DNA from: Candidatus Anaerobiospirillum pullicola
GTDB lineage: Bacteria > Pseudomonadota > Gammaproteobacteria > Enterobacterales > Succinivibrionaceae
Reading direction: 5' to 3'
Assembly: GCA_018884035.1 (NCBI GenBank)
Contig: JAHLFE010000107.1
Coordinates: 1-41,517, forward strand
DNA length: 41,517 nt
Under the pieces are notes generated by a model. It was not told where the DNA came from. It was given only the letters and a program-made list of their open reading frames with translations, and ran no database searches. Positions 18,006 through 27,139 of this stretch are shown in pieces. Numbering within the stretch: position 1 is the first letter of the stretch; each line of letters begins with the position of its first letter. A program made the position numbers and the translations under genes.

Positions 18006-19373
18006 ATGCCCTTGGCCCACTTCAGCGCCCACTCCTCATGGATTTTAGCTCTTAGTCTCAGCTTAAGCTGTGGTGTTTTGTCACTAAGCGCCCCTGCCAG
18101 CGCACTAGCAGCAGAGGCGGCTGCAGATGCAGAGAACAGCAATATCCTTGAAAAGCTCCAGCACTTCTTTCCTCTGTATCGTGCGGTGCCAAGCGACCTT
18201 ATTCTTCGTGCTGACATCACCCGCACCAGTGCTGGTACCGAAGCCAAGGTCTTAGGTGCAGCCAGTGGCATGCTCGATTGCCTCTTTAGTGATGCCGATA
18301 GTGGCGATTGCATGCAGGCCTCAGCGCAATTGGGCACCAACACTGAGCTTACGGCCCAAGAGATTGTGGATATCCTTGAGCAAGGCTTTAACACTCCTGA
18401 AGCGCGCTTTACCGCACTGCATGATTACGTCACCCGCCTTGAGGATAAGGTCGTTAACCTCAACAAGTCCGCCACGCGCGTACATGAGACGCAGAGCCGT
18501 CAGTTCTCCGCACTCAAGAGCAAGATTCGCAACGGCGAAACTACGTCCTTTGAGCTCTACAAAAGCGCCGCTGATATCAACGCCAACCTCGAGCTCATGA
18601 AGGCCAATTTAGAGCGCTACCAATTTACCGTTGAGCAGGTAGAGCAAGCCCTGAGCATGCTCTTAGGGGCGGGCAAGACCACCATTCAGGAAGCACAAGC
18701 AAAGATGCAGCTTAAGGAGGTTCAGGGCTGCGATGAGCAGATCACCACCTATGCGCTGCAAGTAGAGCGGCTCAATGATATTACCGCCACGTGGCAACAG
18801 GAACACGACCTGCTGTCCTTAACGGCAATTACCCAAGAAGCCCGCGAAGACGAGGGCGCAAGCCCGAACTTTATCTACCTGCTGCTCAACAGCGCCGAAA
18901 ACGCAGCACAGAAGCTAACGGCGATGATTAAGGGCGATACGGCTACGGCAAGTGAGAGTGATCCCGCATTAGAGATGGCACAGCGCAGCTCAGTGCAAAA
19001 TGAGCTCTTACAAGAGCAAATGCAGAGTATCTACCAGCGTGACCAGCAGCAACTGCAGCTTGAGGGAGAGCTGTCGCAACTTAAGCAGGACAAAGTGAAG
19101 CTGCAAAAGCAATTGGCCTACTACGAGACGGCGATGGCCCTGATGCAAAACCAGCTCACGGAGAATCAGGAACTGCTTCAGGACATGCAAGAGCAAAAGC
19201 AGGCACTGCTGCAAACCAATAAGCAAGGCGCTATGGACAGCGAAGCCCAGCATAAGCTCAAGGAGTACGAGCAGTACATTGCTAAGCTGGAGGGCGAAAT
19301 TGAGTCGATTCGCAGCTCGTACCTTGATTACGCCGAGTACCGCAATGTGCTCAACATTGAGGTGGAACAGTAG
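18006..19373 (+). CDS. Exported coiled-coil protein, full-length paralogue
   Basis: No known family. The ATG at 18006 has AGGAG 4-5 bases upstream; the product is 455 residues. The signal peptide (WILALSLSLSCGVLSLSAPASALAA) ends in a good A-x-A site. The mature N-terminal region has two cysteines (MLDCLFSDADSGDCM). Helical, coiled-coil-prone segments fill about 140-260, then comes AQKLTAMIKGD, and a strong C-terminal coiled coil (QLKQDKVKLQKQLAYYETAM to IAKLEGEIESIRSSYLDYAEY) ends NVLNIEVEQ. A periplasmic or surface structural role is plausible; no function can be assigned. The neighbour at 17429 is a shortened copy, 136 bases upstream. Confidence 0.75.
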   Translation: MPLAHFSAHSSWILALSLSLSCGVLSLSAPASALAAEAAADAENSNILEKLQHFFPLYRAVPSDLILRADITRTSAGTEAKVLGAASGMLDCLFSDADSGDCMQASAQLGTNTELTAQEIVDILEQGFNTPEARFTALHDYVTRLEDKVVNLNKSATRVHETQSRQFSALKSKIRNGETTSFELYKSAADINANLELMKANLERYQFTVEQVEQALSMLLGAGKTTIQEAQAKMQLKEVQGCDEQITTYALQVERLNDITATWQQEHDLLSLTAITQEAREDEGASPNFIYLLLNSAENAAQKLTAMIKGDTATASESDPALEMAQRSSVQNELLQEQMQSIYQRDQQQLQLEGELSQLKQDKVKLQKQLAYYETAMALMQNQLTENQELLQDMQEQKQALLQTNKQGAMDSEAQHKLKEYEQYIAKLEGEIESIRSSYLDYAEYRNVLNIEVEQ

Positions 19374-19955
19374 CCTACCTTGCTGCAACTGCCACTACGC
19401 GTGGCATGCGTGGTAACAGCGGATCGAGGTGGTAGCAGTGGCGGCAAAAGGCCCCACACCGGCACTTTCCTCATGGTAAGTTCCACTCCTCAAGATGATG
19501 TCCCCCTACTCACGAACCTCATGAGACAGCACAACTCAGAGCGCCATCACAGCATCACTCAGGATGAGCTTTACTCATGATGCTTTTGGTAGTGGCAATG
19601 GCAGTGGTTAAGTGCGCAGGTATAGCCCCAAACACAATCCACCACCACCACCCGTGGCGGGTATCCGTTGTAACTCAGGTGTGATATTTGCCGCAATGGC
19701 AGCGAATATAGCGTTGCCATCAGTGCCAGATGAGATCATAGGTGGTAGTATAGCCAGTGGTACATGTAAGCAAAAAGAGAGTTTTGTACCATTGGTAATG
19801 GCCTTATGCACGCGCCCAGCGCTTCATTACTGATGCGGTGTGCTTTCTTACAAGATACTAGACTTTGAGGAAAGCCCACTTGTGAAGTGAGAGGTGGCAC
19901 AGCTGCAAACTTCTTGCTCATAGGCGCAAGTTGTTGGATTTTGGGAAAACTGGCG
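19374..19955. other. Intergenic stretch upstream of the GGDEF gene
   Basis: No gene is supported. It has GGT/AGT-rich tracts (about 19431-19446 and 19589-19608) like those in other gaps. The only long open frames are short and without features. Confidence 0.35.
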
Positions 19956-21245
19956 ATGACAGACAAAAAAGCTCAGCAGTTACACGCCTCACAAATTCAG
20001 CAGAAGATGCAGCAAATCTTAGATAAAGGCCAATACAAGGCTATTGAGGAGTTTGAGTCGTTTGATCAGCTCCGCAACGACAATCCTGTGTTTGCTGACC
20101 CAGAGCCTCCCAAGAAGCGTATTTCGCAAACCAACAACTCGCCACTGGCCCACGAAGTAGTGCGTATGATCCGTGAAAGGGAAGGCTTAACTGGCGACGA
20201 GGGCTACTTTCTTCACACTAAGGAGCACCTGCAAAAGTGCGATGTGGAGTCAGGCTTACACCACAGCTTCCCGTTAGATGCGCCTTTTGGTGACAAGTGC
20301 GTGGAGATGCTGCGTTATTTGATGTGGCTGGCCGAGCAGGGGGATCCGCAGCTCTTTGATTACATGGGCGATGAGGTGATATTCCTCGGGCCATTCCAAA
20401 AGCAAAATGTCTTTGGGAAAAGCGCCTATTATCAAGCCCTCAAGAGCGACAAGCTGGTAGCTTTTCATCGCTATGATGAAGAGTACGAGTTGGTTTATGC
20501 CACAGAGAACATGGGCTGTGTGATAGGCTCCTACATTGTGCTCACCTCTGAAGATGATGCTTTGCGCTTTGCGCGCAGAGAGCGGGTCACAGGGGTTTTT
20601 GCCAACCACAATGGCATTCCGTTCTTAGTGCATGCCCACATCTCCCACCCTGATATCCTGTCTCTAGATGGCGAGGAGTTACCGGTTACTGCGACCTACG
20701 AGATGCAGCAGCTCCTCGAAACCATCAAGAACTGGTCGGCACAGGATGCGATGACCAAGCTCAAGAACCGCAACTTTTTGACCAACAACTACGCTGAGCT
20801 CAATGGAGCCTTCTTTGCTGGGAAGAAAAAGGAAAGCAGCCATCGCGGTGTGGGCATGGTCTTGTACTTCGATTTGGACAATTTCAAGAGCATCAACGAC
20901 ACCTTGGGCCATGAAAAGGGCGATGAGGCTATCATCAGCTTTGCCAACTCCTTACGGCAGGTCAGGGATAAGTTTATCCCCCAAGGCCTCATTATCCGCA
21001 TAGGCGGAGATGAGTTTGTGATGCTGGATAACACCACTGACTCGGTCGAGGTCATTGGCCAACTTTATCGCGAGCTCAAGATTCTGATGCAGGAAACGTT
21101 GCTCAAGATTAAGCCAGACTTAGGCTTTTCGCTGGGCTTTGTGCGTAGCGCTAAAGCGCGCAATGCTGATTCGCTGCACGATCTTATCAAGCTCGCCGAC
21201 CACAACATGTACCGCTGCAAGCGTCGGCGCAAGGTGTTCCGCTAA
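19956..21245 (+). CDS. NTF2-like/GGDEF diguanylate cyclase
   Basis: A predicted cytoplasmic enzyme making cyclic di-GMP from two GTP. With the ATG at 19956 (MTDKKAQQLH) it has 429 residues; an upstream GTG at 19887 is possible, and neither has an ideal ribosome site. Residues about 111-232 resemble the SnoaL/NTF2-like sensor fold found before GGDEF in some bacteria (LFDYMGDEVIFLGP, VFGKSAYYQAL, CVIGSYIVLTSED, RERVTGVFANHNG, FLVHAHISHP). The GGDEF domain spans about 261-427: DAMTKLKNRNFL, FDLDNFKSINDTLGHEKGDEA, the signature RIGGDEFVML (active site 350-354) and KLADHNMYRCKRR. No RxxD inhibitory I-site precedes the signature. It has no membrane segments. Confidence 0.88.
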   Translation: MTDKKAQQLHASQIQQKMQQILDKGQYKAIEEFESFDQLRNDNPVFADPEPPKKRISQTNNSPLAHEVVRMIREREGLTGDEGYFLHTKEHLQKCDVESGLHHSFPLDAPFGDKCVEMLRYLMWLAEQGDPQLFDYMGDEVIFLGPFQKQNVFGKSAYYQALKSDKLVAFHRYDEEYELVYATENMGCVIGSYIVLTSEDDALRFARRERVTGVFANHNGIPFLVHAHISHPDILSLDGEELPVTATYEMQQLLETIKNWSAQDAMTKLKNRNFLTNNYAELNGAFFAGKKKESSHRGVGMVLYFDLDNFKSINDTLGHEKGDEAIISFANSLRQVRDKFIPQGLIIRIGGDEFVMLDNTTDSVEVIGQLYRELKILMQETLLKIKPDLGFSLGFVRSAKARNADSLHDLIKLADHNMYRCKRRRKVFR

Positions 21246-21623
21246 CCCTTGAGGCCAGCCAGCATCAATCACGCGAGCTCCTGTTAGAGCACTCCATGAT
21301 CTTTGAGGGCAAGGCCAGCTTGGAGTCACTTACATCTTGGTGGGCCTTACTCTCTACTTACCTGTCTCCTAACTGCACTCCCCTCCCACCAACAAACCAC
21401 ACCTAAAGCGTCCCACCCCCCTATGTGCTGCCGATTAATGCCTGCCACAGAGCGCCCTCTGCAAAGGCTTTAGCCTCATCATGCGTACAACCGCCATGCA
21501 GCGTTACTCTTGGGATAAAATAGAACCGCTTGTTTACACGTGACACTGCAGTAGAAGATGCTCTTCAGATTATGTGGTGGCTCGTGCCAATTGCTCGCTT
21601 TATGGGACTTTCTAGGGGGCCTT
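21246..21623. other. Intergenic stretch
   Basis: About 380 bases without a gene or a clear structure. It presumably carries the promoter of the DUF262 gene. The first 22 in-frame codons upstream of 21624 lack a ribosome site and I do not count them as coding. Confidence 0.35.
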
Positions 21624-23444
21624 GTGAAGGGTTCAGAGAACAACATCTTGGACTTCATGTCAGTGGGGACACGTTATTACATTCCGTGCTACCAGCGCCC
21701 TTACTCTTGGACAGAGGAACAGTGCCGCATCTTGTTCGATGACATCGTGCAAATTCATGAGCAGCACGAGCATGACCCTAACTCTAGAGCCAGCCACTTC
21801 ATTGGCAGTATCGTATGCCAACAAACGATGGGCGACAACTCAGGGTACCTCATCATTGATGGTCAGCAACGCCTCACCACCATGTATTTGTTCTATCTGG
21901 CCTTGTCTCGCCATGCGGAAGAGCGCTCACAAAGCAATGACGCTATCGCTGATGCTGAGCTCAAAAAGAAGCTCAGCAAACTGAGTCAGCTCATCAGCCT
22001 CAGGATTCTGGAAGACGAGTCCAATGAGACCTTAGATGGCACCAGCCACCACCGTTTTGAGCTCACCAAGCAAGACCAAGAGGCAATGGACAAGCTGTAT
22101 GATGGCAATCCCGACGCATACATTGCTACCTCGCAGCTGACCAAGAACTACACCCTCCTCTACAAGTTGATTGGTGCTGAGGAAAACCTGTCCCTATCAG
22201 AGCTGTTCCGCATCACCAAAAACGTGCTTTTTATCGAGATTAAGCTCGACGCTTATGATGATGCCCAGCTGATCTTCGAGTCTCTAAACTCCAAAGGCCT
22301 TGAGCTGTCCGAGGGCGATAAGGTACGCAACTACGTCCTCATGGGGTTTAACCAAAACGAAATCGAGCACTATTACCACGAGTGGTGGCTGCCGATTGAG
22401 CGCAACTGCAAAAACCAAGCGTCTGAGTTCATCCAGTACTATCTGGCGATCAAGCTCGGCAAATCGCCGTCTATGAAGGTCTTGTATGTGAACTTCAAGA
22501 ACTTCGTAGTAGCCAGCGGTCTGAGCAAGCTCGATATCCTCAAGGATCTGCTGGCTTACTCTAAGCTATTTGCCTGCATACAAGACTGCAGCTACGAGCT
22601 GCCTGCCAATGTCGATACTGAGCTAAGCTCAGCCGAGCGCAGCACTTTGCAATCTGAGATTGAGCAAAGCTTACGGCGCTTAAAGTACCTCAAGTACACG
22701 GTACGCACCCCTTTTATCATACAGGGCATGATGCTGCATAAGCAGAAGCAGATTAGCGGCCACGAGTTGTTGGCGTCCCTGAAGATCATTGAGACTTTCC
22801 TGATACGACGCTGGGTTTGTGGGGTGCCAAGCCATGGACTTAACCGGCTGTTCCAATCCCTCGCAGGTCTGAGTCGCAACGTGTCTGAAACCTCAGGCTT
22901 GGTGCCTGAGGGTAGCTTTACTGCTAACCTAATGCGTGTCATGGGCACCAACGACAACAGCAGCAAAATGCCGAAGGATAACGAGTTTAAGCAAGCCTTA
23001 CTCACTCGTGATCTCTACACCAACAAATCCCGAAGTGCAGCGGCGCTGATTTACCTGATGGAGCGCTTAGAAAATGCTGAGAGCCGCGAACAAATCGCCA
23101 TTTTCGAAGCATTAGAGCAACAGAATGCTGCTTACTCAGTAGAGCACATCATGCCGCAAAACCTGAGTAAAGACTGGCGCGCTGAACTTGGCCCTGATGC
23201 TGACAAGATCCATAAGACTTGGCTCCATCGCTTAGCTAACCTGACCTTAACGGCATACAACAGCAAGTACAGCAACAACTCCTTTGCGGAAAAGCGCTCC
23301 ATGGAGCATGGTTTCGGTAGTAGCCCATTACGGCTTAATCAGCAAATCGCCAAGTACGAGCATTGGAGCCCAGCTGAGATGGAGCAACGTGCTGAGGAGT
23401 TGGTGGCAAAAGCACTGAGGATCTGGCCTTACCCGCAAGTCTAA
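21624..23444 (+). CDS. GmrSD-like DUF262/DUF1524 protein (putative defence nuclease)
   Basis: It resembles the GmrSD type IV restriction family, whose fused members bind NTP through a ParB-like DUF262 domain and cut DNA through an HNH-type DUF1524 domain. The GTG start at 21624 has AGGGGG 4-5 bases upstream and gives 606 residues (KGSENNILDFM...). DUF262: IPCYQRPYSWTEEQ at about 19-32, and the diagnostic DGQQRLTT at 79-86. C-terminal HNH-like: YSVEHIMPQNLSKDW (His about 508) with HRLANLTLTAYNSKYSN. The family is known to act on modified phage DNA; specificity cannot be read here. No other defence gene adjoins it. Confidence 0.88.
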   Translation: MKGSENNILDFMSVGTRYYIPCYQRPYSWTEEQCRILFDDIVQIHEQHEHDPNSRASHFIGSIVCQQTMGDNSGYLIIDGQQRLTTMYLFYLALSRHAEERSQSNDAIADAELKKKLSKLSQLISLRILEDESNETLDGTSHHRFELTKQDQEAMDKLYDGNPDAYIATSQLTKNYTLLYKLIGAEENLSLSELFRITKNVLFIEIKLDAYDDAQLIFESLNSKGLELSEGDKVRNYVLMGFNQNEIEHYYHEWWLPIERNCKNQASEFIQYYLAIKLGKSPSMKVLYVNFKNFVVASGLSKLDILKDLLAYSKLFACIQDCSYELPANVDTELSSAERSTLQSEIEQSLRRLKYLKYTVRTPFIIQGMMLHKQKQISGHELLASLKIIETFLIRRWVCGVPSHGLNRLFQSLAGLSRNVSETSGLVPEGSFTANLMRVMGTNDNSSKMPKDNEFKQALLTRDLYTNKSRSAAALIYLMERLENAESREQIAIFEALEQQNAAYSVEHIMPQNLSKDWRAELGPDADKIHKTWLHRLANLTLTAYNSKYSNNSFAEKRSMEHGFGSSPLRLNQQIAKYEHWSPAEMEQRAEELVAKALRIWPYPQV

Positions 23445-23928
23445 GAACCTGTGCTCGGCAGTGGCGACCGCGCCACTGCCACCACTACTACTACTACACT
23501 CCATACTCACCTGTCTTTGCTATCACTCCCTACTCTCCACTCCTAACTCCATGCCCCTCTACTCTCGCCCTCACGCATATTGCGTAGATCTACACTCACC
23601 ACGCCCCACTCCGCCATAGCACCACATCACTAAGCTTAACCCCTTTCTTTCAGCCTCCTGCGCCTTTTCTTGCTACCATACCACCTTAGCTTTGCTGTAT
23701 GGTTCTGATTAGCAAGCGCTTTTTGCAATTACTATGGCAAGAAATGTCAAGTCACGCTGTCTTGACACTGCTTTAGCCCTGATGCAATAAGACAGACTGA
23801 GCATGCTCTCCGCAGCTTACCACCGTGCTTTTAGCTGCACAGTGCTTACAGCCGTCTTTGCGTCATCATGTAGACACCCCCTTGAGGTTGTGGCAGCGCT
23901 GGCTTTGCCTGCACAAGGAGATCTCGTT
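23445..23928. other. Intergenic stretch
   Basis: About 480 bases with no clear gene. It contains an ACTACTACTACTAC-type tract (about 23485-23498). The in-frame extension of the following gene up to 23803 is probably untranslated, because the good ribosome site lies at about 23909-23915. Confidence 0.35.
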
Positions 23929-24723
23929 ATGCCTTTTTCTCTACTCTCCTGTACTCTTGCGTCGCAGGTCGCCTCTGGTCTCTGGCCACGCCTTAAGCGC
24001 TGCTCTGCTTCCCTCTTATTCCTTGCTGTTCTAATCCTTCCTAGCTGCGCATGGTCTTACACCATGCCCAAGCCAGTCTATGGCAGTGACCGCCTTGAAA
24101 AGCAAACCGATCCGCGCTTTGCTACCCCAAAAGAGCCCTCGCCTGAGGAGTTAATGCGCATTCAGCTCACGCCTAACCCTGAGATCGAGCAAGCAGAAAT
24201 AAAAGAGATCTTTGATGCCGGTGAAGCGCCACTGCTCATCTACGGTAACTACGACCGCTTGCAGTTCTTAGGCTGCCTCAATTGCCATCCACAGTATCGC
24301 ATCTCCATTTGGAATAGCGATGGCCCTTATGGCTCCAATCTCGGTTACTTTAGCCTGTGGAATGGCTCCTACGAGTATGGCAACGACATCTCGCCATTGT
24401 CCCCATGGAATGAGTTTGGGGGCGTCCCCCCAGCAGTGGTCGATCCAGCGGGCAATTTCTACGGTTTTTTGACGCGCAATAAGAACCAGAAACCGCTCTT
24501 TACCAACAACTTTATTGAGACGGTCTTCTTTAACTATACGGCTATCCGTGACAACAGCCGCAGCTACTACCAAAAGGCCTTTGCCGAGCACATGGATCTC
24601 AAGACTATTCCTCTTTCCTTTATGGAGAGCTTCCCTAAGCCCATCGATCCGGCCGTAGAGCGCGATAACTCTGTTCTGCCTCCTGACAACAACGACTTTC
24701 AAGCTCGCGATCTCTGGCAGTAA
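23929..24723 (+). CDS. Putative lipoprotein with LGCLNC/SPWN-type domain
   Basis: The ATG at 23929 has AAGGAG at about 9 bases and gives 264 residues. The signal segment (SASLLFLAVLILPSC) ends in a plausible lipobox, LPS-C. The middle holds a pattern I recognise from unnamed proteins in many bacteria: FLGCLNC, then repeated SIWN/SLWN and YGSN/YGND units, SPWNEFGGVPPAVVD, and GNFYGFLTRN (mature region about 110-200). The function of that domain is unknown to me. A proline/aspartate-rich C-terminus follows. It is probably a cell-surface or periplasmic lipoprotein, and the gene stands alone. Confidence 0.7.
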   Translation: MPFSLLSCTLASQVASGLWPRLKRCSASLLFLAVLILPSCAWSYTMPKPVYGSDRLEKQTDPRFATPKEPSPEELMRIQLTPNPEIEQAEIKEIFDAGEAPLLIYGNYDRLQFLGCLNCHPQYRISIWNSDGPYGSNLGYFSLWNGSYEYGNDISPLSPWNEFGGVPPAVVDPAGNFYGFLTRNKNQKPLFTNNFIETVFFNYTAIRDNSRSYYQKAFAEHMDLKTIPLSFMESFPKPIDPAVERDNSVLPPDNNDFQARDLWQ

Positions 24724-25282
24724 GCGCGCATCAGAAGAGCATCCCTCCGCCCCTTAAGACCGAACGAGAAGGATCAGCACTCCCTGTCACGCCGCACAAC
24801 GCTCACAAATGCAGTGCAATGATCTGCACTGCTTTACTCACTCTTTATCTTGGCAGCGCCCGCCCCTCAAGACCTAAAGCAAGCCATCCCTGCAAAGCAA
24901 AGCAGCCCTGCCTTGCTGCTCTGCATTTTTACCGCGCCTCTATTCTCCGCACGCCACACTCACCTGCAAGCAGTACCAAACCACCACAGTGCCGTACCTG
25001 CACCCTCTTGTAGCAAAAACACTCACTGAATAGAGTCCTTACAAGTAGCCCCCCCATTGCACGCTATTCTAGCGCCAATATCCGTCCTCTATTCTGCCTT
25101 CACCACTTTCTAGCACCAAGACGTAGCTACATATTCTCATGCTATGTTTCCGAGCTCTGCTACTTGCCAGTAATGCCTGCATACTGCCACCGGCCTCTCT
25201 ACAGAGCGTAGCGCTTAAGAGCCCCTGTTGCTGCTCTTGACTTTACTACAGCGCTCTGCGCTCAACTTTAGGTGCTATCCCT
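24724..25282. other. Intergenic stretch upstream of the eptA relic
   Basis: About 560 bases with no supportable gene, terminator or repeat; C-rich on the plus strand. GCTACTTGCCAGTAATGCC near 25169 faintly resembles the dispersed repeat core (CTACTTGCCATTAAT). Confidence 0.3.
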
Positions 25283-27139
25283 ATGCTGCCTCGTTTGCCC
25301 CGCCTACACTTCCTCTTGGTGCTTGCTGTCTTAAGTCTCTTCTTTACCACTGTTTCTAATGCACCTTTGTGGCGGCACTTTGCCCAGATCCTCGCCACAA
25401 GTGAGGTCTCCATAGCCTTTATCATCAGCGTCCCGTTTGCGATTTGGGCGCTGCTTACGGCTATTTTCACCATTCTCTTCTCGTGGCCATACATCCTCAA
25501 GATAAGCGGCAGTGTTCTCTTACTTACCTGTGCAGCCGCCACTTATGCCGCATGGAATTACGGCATCATCTTTGACCGTGACATACTGACAAACTTTGCC
25601 CAGACCAATGTCGCCGAGGCCACGTCCTATTTGTCAGTAAGCTCTGTTCTGACCTTTATCATCTTAGGCGTGCTGCCGACCATTGTGCTGTGGCGCATTG
25701 AGATCTACTACCCTCGTCCGCTGCGGGCGATGCTGGAGCGTGTAGCCATGTTGCTGGGAACCTTAGTGCTGAGCGTGGTGCTCATCATGCCCTTTTTCCA
25801 GCAATACACTTTCATTGGCCGCAACAATCCTACGCTGAGCAAGGAAATCCTACCTTGCTCCTACGTTTATTCGTTATACCGCTACATCCAACACCAGTAC
25901 TTCACCACACCTACCCCTTATGTAGCTTTAGGCCATGACGCTAAAACCGTCTATACATCCGACAAACCAAAGCTGATGGTACTCGTTGTGGGTGAAACGG
26001 CCCGCATGCAAAACTTCTCAGCGCTGGGCTAACACCGACCAACGAACCAGTACACCGACAAAGAACACCTGATTACCTTTGCCGATGTCATCGCGTGTGG
26101 CACCTACACCGCTTACTCCTTACCGTGCATGTTCTCTGATCTCACCCGTGACCAGTATTCCGACAAAAAGGGCGAGAACCGTGAGGGCGTGTTAGATGTC
26201 CTTGACAAGGCCGGCATCGATATCACGTGGATCGACAATGACTCAGGCTGTAAAGGCGGGTGCGATCGCGTCCGCCATATCTACATTGAACCTACAGACA
26301 AGCAGTATTGCAACGGCGACACGTGCTATGACGAAATCATGCTGAGCTTTGTACCTAAAAGTAACAAAGAAGGTGATATCTGTAGGTGAATAATCAGTCA
26401 AAATCAGATAAATATGCGAGATTTTGACTAACCAGCACATATCACCACGCACCTATTAGGTGAGACGTTGGTTACTGACAATAACTATGGTTTGTGGCTT
26501 ATATAAGCCATTTATCGCTGGTTACCACAACCACTTATCACCTTTTGATTTACTTTCAGGTTTGTACAGAGTTTGTCGCAAAACGTCACCACAGACAGCC
26601 TCATTGTGCTGCATTTGATTGGCTCGCATGGCCCGCGCTACTATGAGCGCTACCCCGAGAAGTTCCGTATTTATACTCCGGATTGCAATTCACCTGATGT
26701 GGAGAACTGCTCGGTGCAAGAAGTCATAAACGCCTATGACAACACCATTGCCTACACCGATTACGTGATCTACCAAGTTATTAACATCCTTGAAGAGCAT
26801 ATGGCCACCAATGACGTGATGCTGCTTTACATCTCGGATCATGGTGAGTCTCTGGGAGAAAACAACCTCTACTTGCATGCGGCACCTTATGCCTTTGCGC
26901 CAAAGGAGCAAACGCGTGTACCAATGCAGTTATGGCTGCCAGACGCCAGTGCCACAGACATGGGTATCGACAAAGAGTGCCTGCGCAAGCACTCCTTAAT
27001 GGGAGGTTATTCCCATGACTATCTCTTCTCCTCGCTATTGAGCCTCATGCAGGTACAAGCCAAAGAGTACGATGAGAACTTGGATCTTTTTAGGCGCTGC
27101 CGCGTGGCGCCTGTGGCAGCAAAGCAACCTGCACCGTAA
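25283..27139 (+). pseudogene. eptA: eptA-like phosphoethanolamine transferase, disrupted
   Basis: EptA adds phosphoethanolamine to lipid A from the periplasmic face of the inner membrane and lowers polymyxin sensitivity. Five N-terminal membrane helices are followed by the alkaline-phosphatase-like domain: VVGETAR, ACGTYTAYSLPCMFS (catalytic Thr region), LHLIGSHGPRYYERYP, and YISDHGESLGE. Two lesions are present. First, codon TAA (26030-26032) sits in frame where the family has the Tyr of NFSxxGY; reading continues in the same frame after it. Second, a 207-bp element at 26354-26560 splits LSF from VQS. Removing the element with one TTTGTA copy restores the frame and gives 547 codons, the normal EptA length. 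Confidence 0.9.
26354..26560. mobile_element. MITE-like insertion, 207 bp
   Basis: It is flanked by a 6-bp target duplication, TTTGTA (26348-26353 and 26561-26566). The terminal inverted repeats are about 25 bp and begin CCTAAAAGTAAC (left) and CCTGAAAGTAAA (right, read inward), 20 of 25 identical, both reaching AAGGTGATA. It has no ORF. Inside are a perfect 10-bp hairpin AGTCAAAATC/GATTTTGACT (26396-26405, 26420-26429) and a 16-base palindrome, TGGCTTATATAAGCCA (26495-26510). It is AT-rich against its surroundings. It is probably mobilised by an unlinked transposase. Confidence 0.85.

Noticed and set aside
23485-23498. Triplet tract (ACT)n as a CRISPR-like or phase-variable repeat
   Set aside because: Too short and not associated with a start codon or spaced repeats. 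No CRISPR array was seen anywhere in the window.
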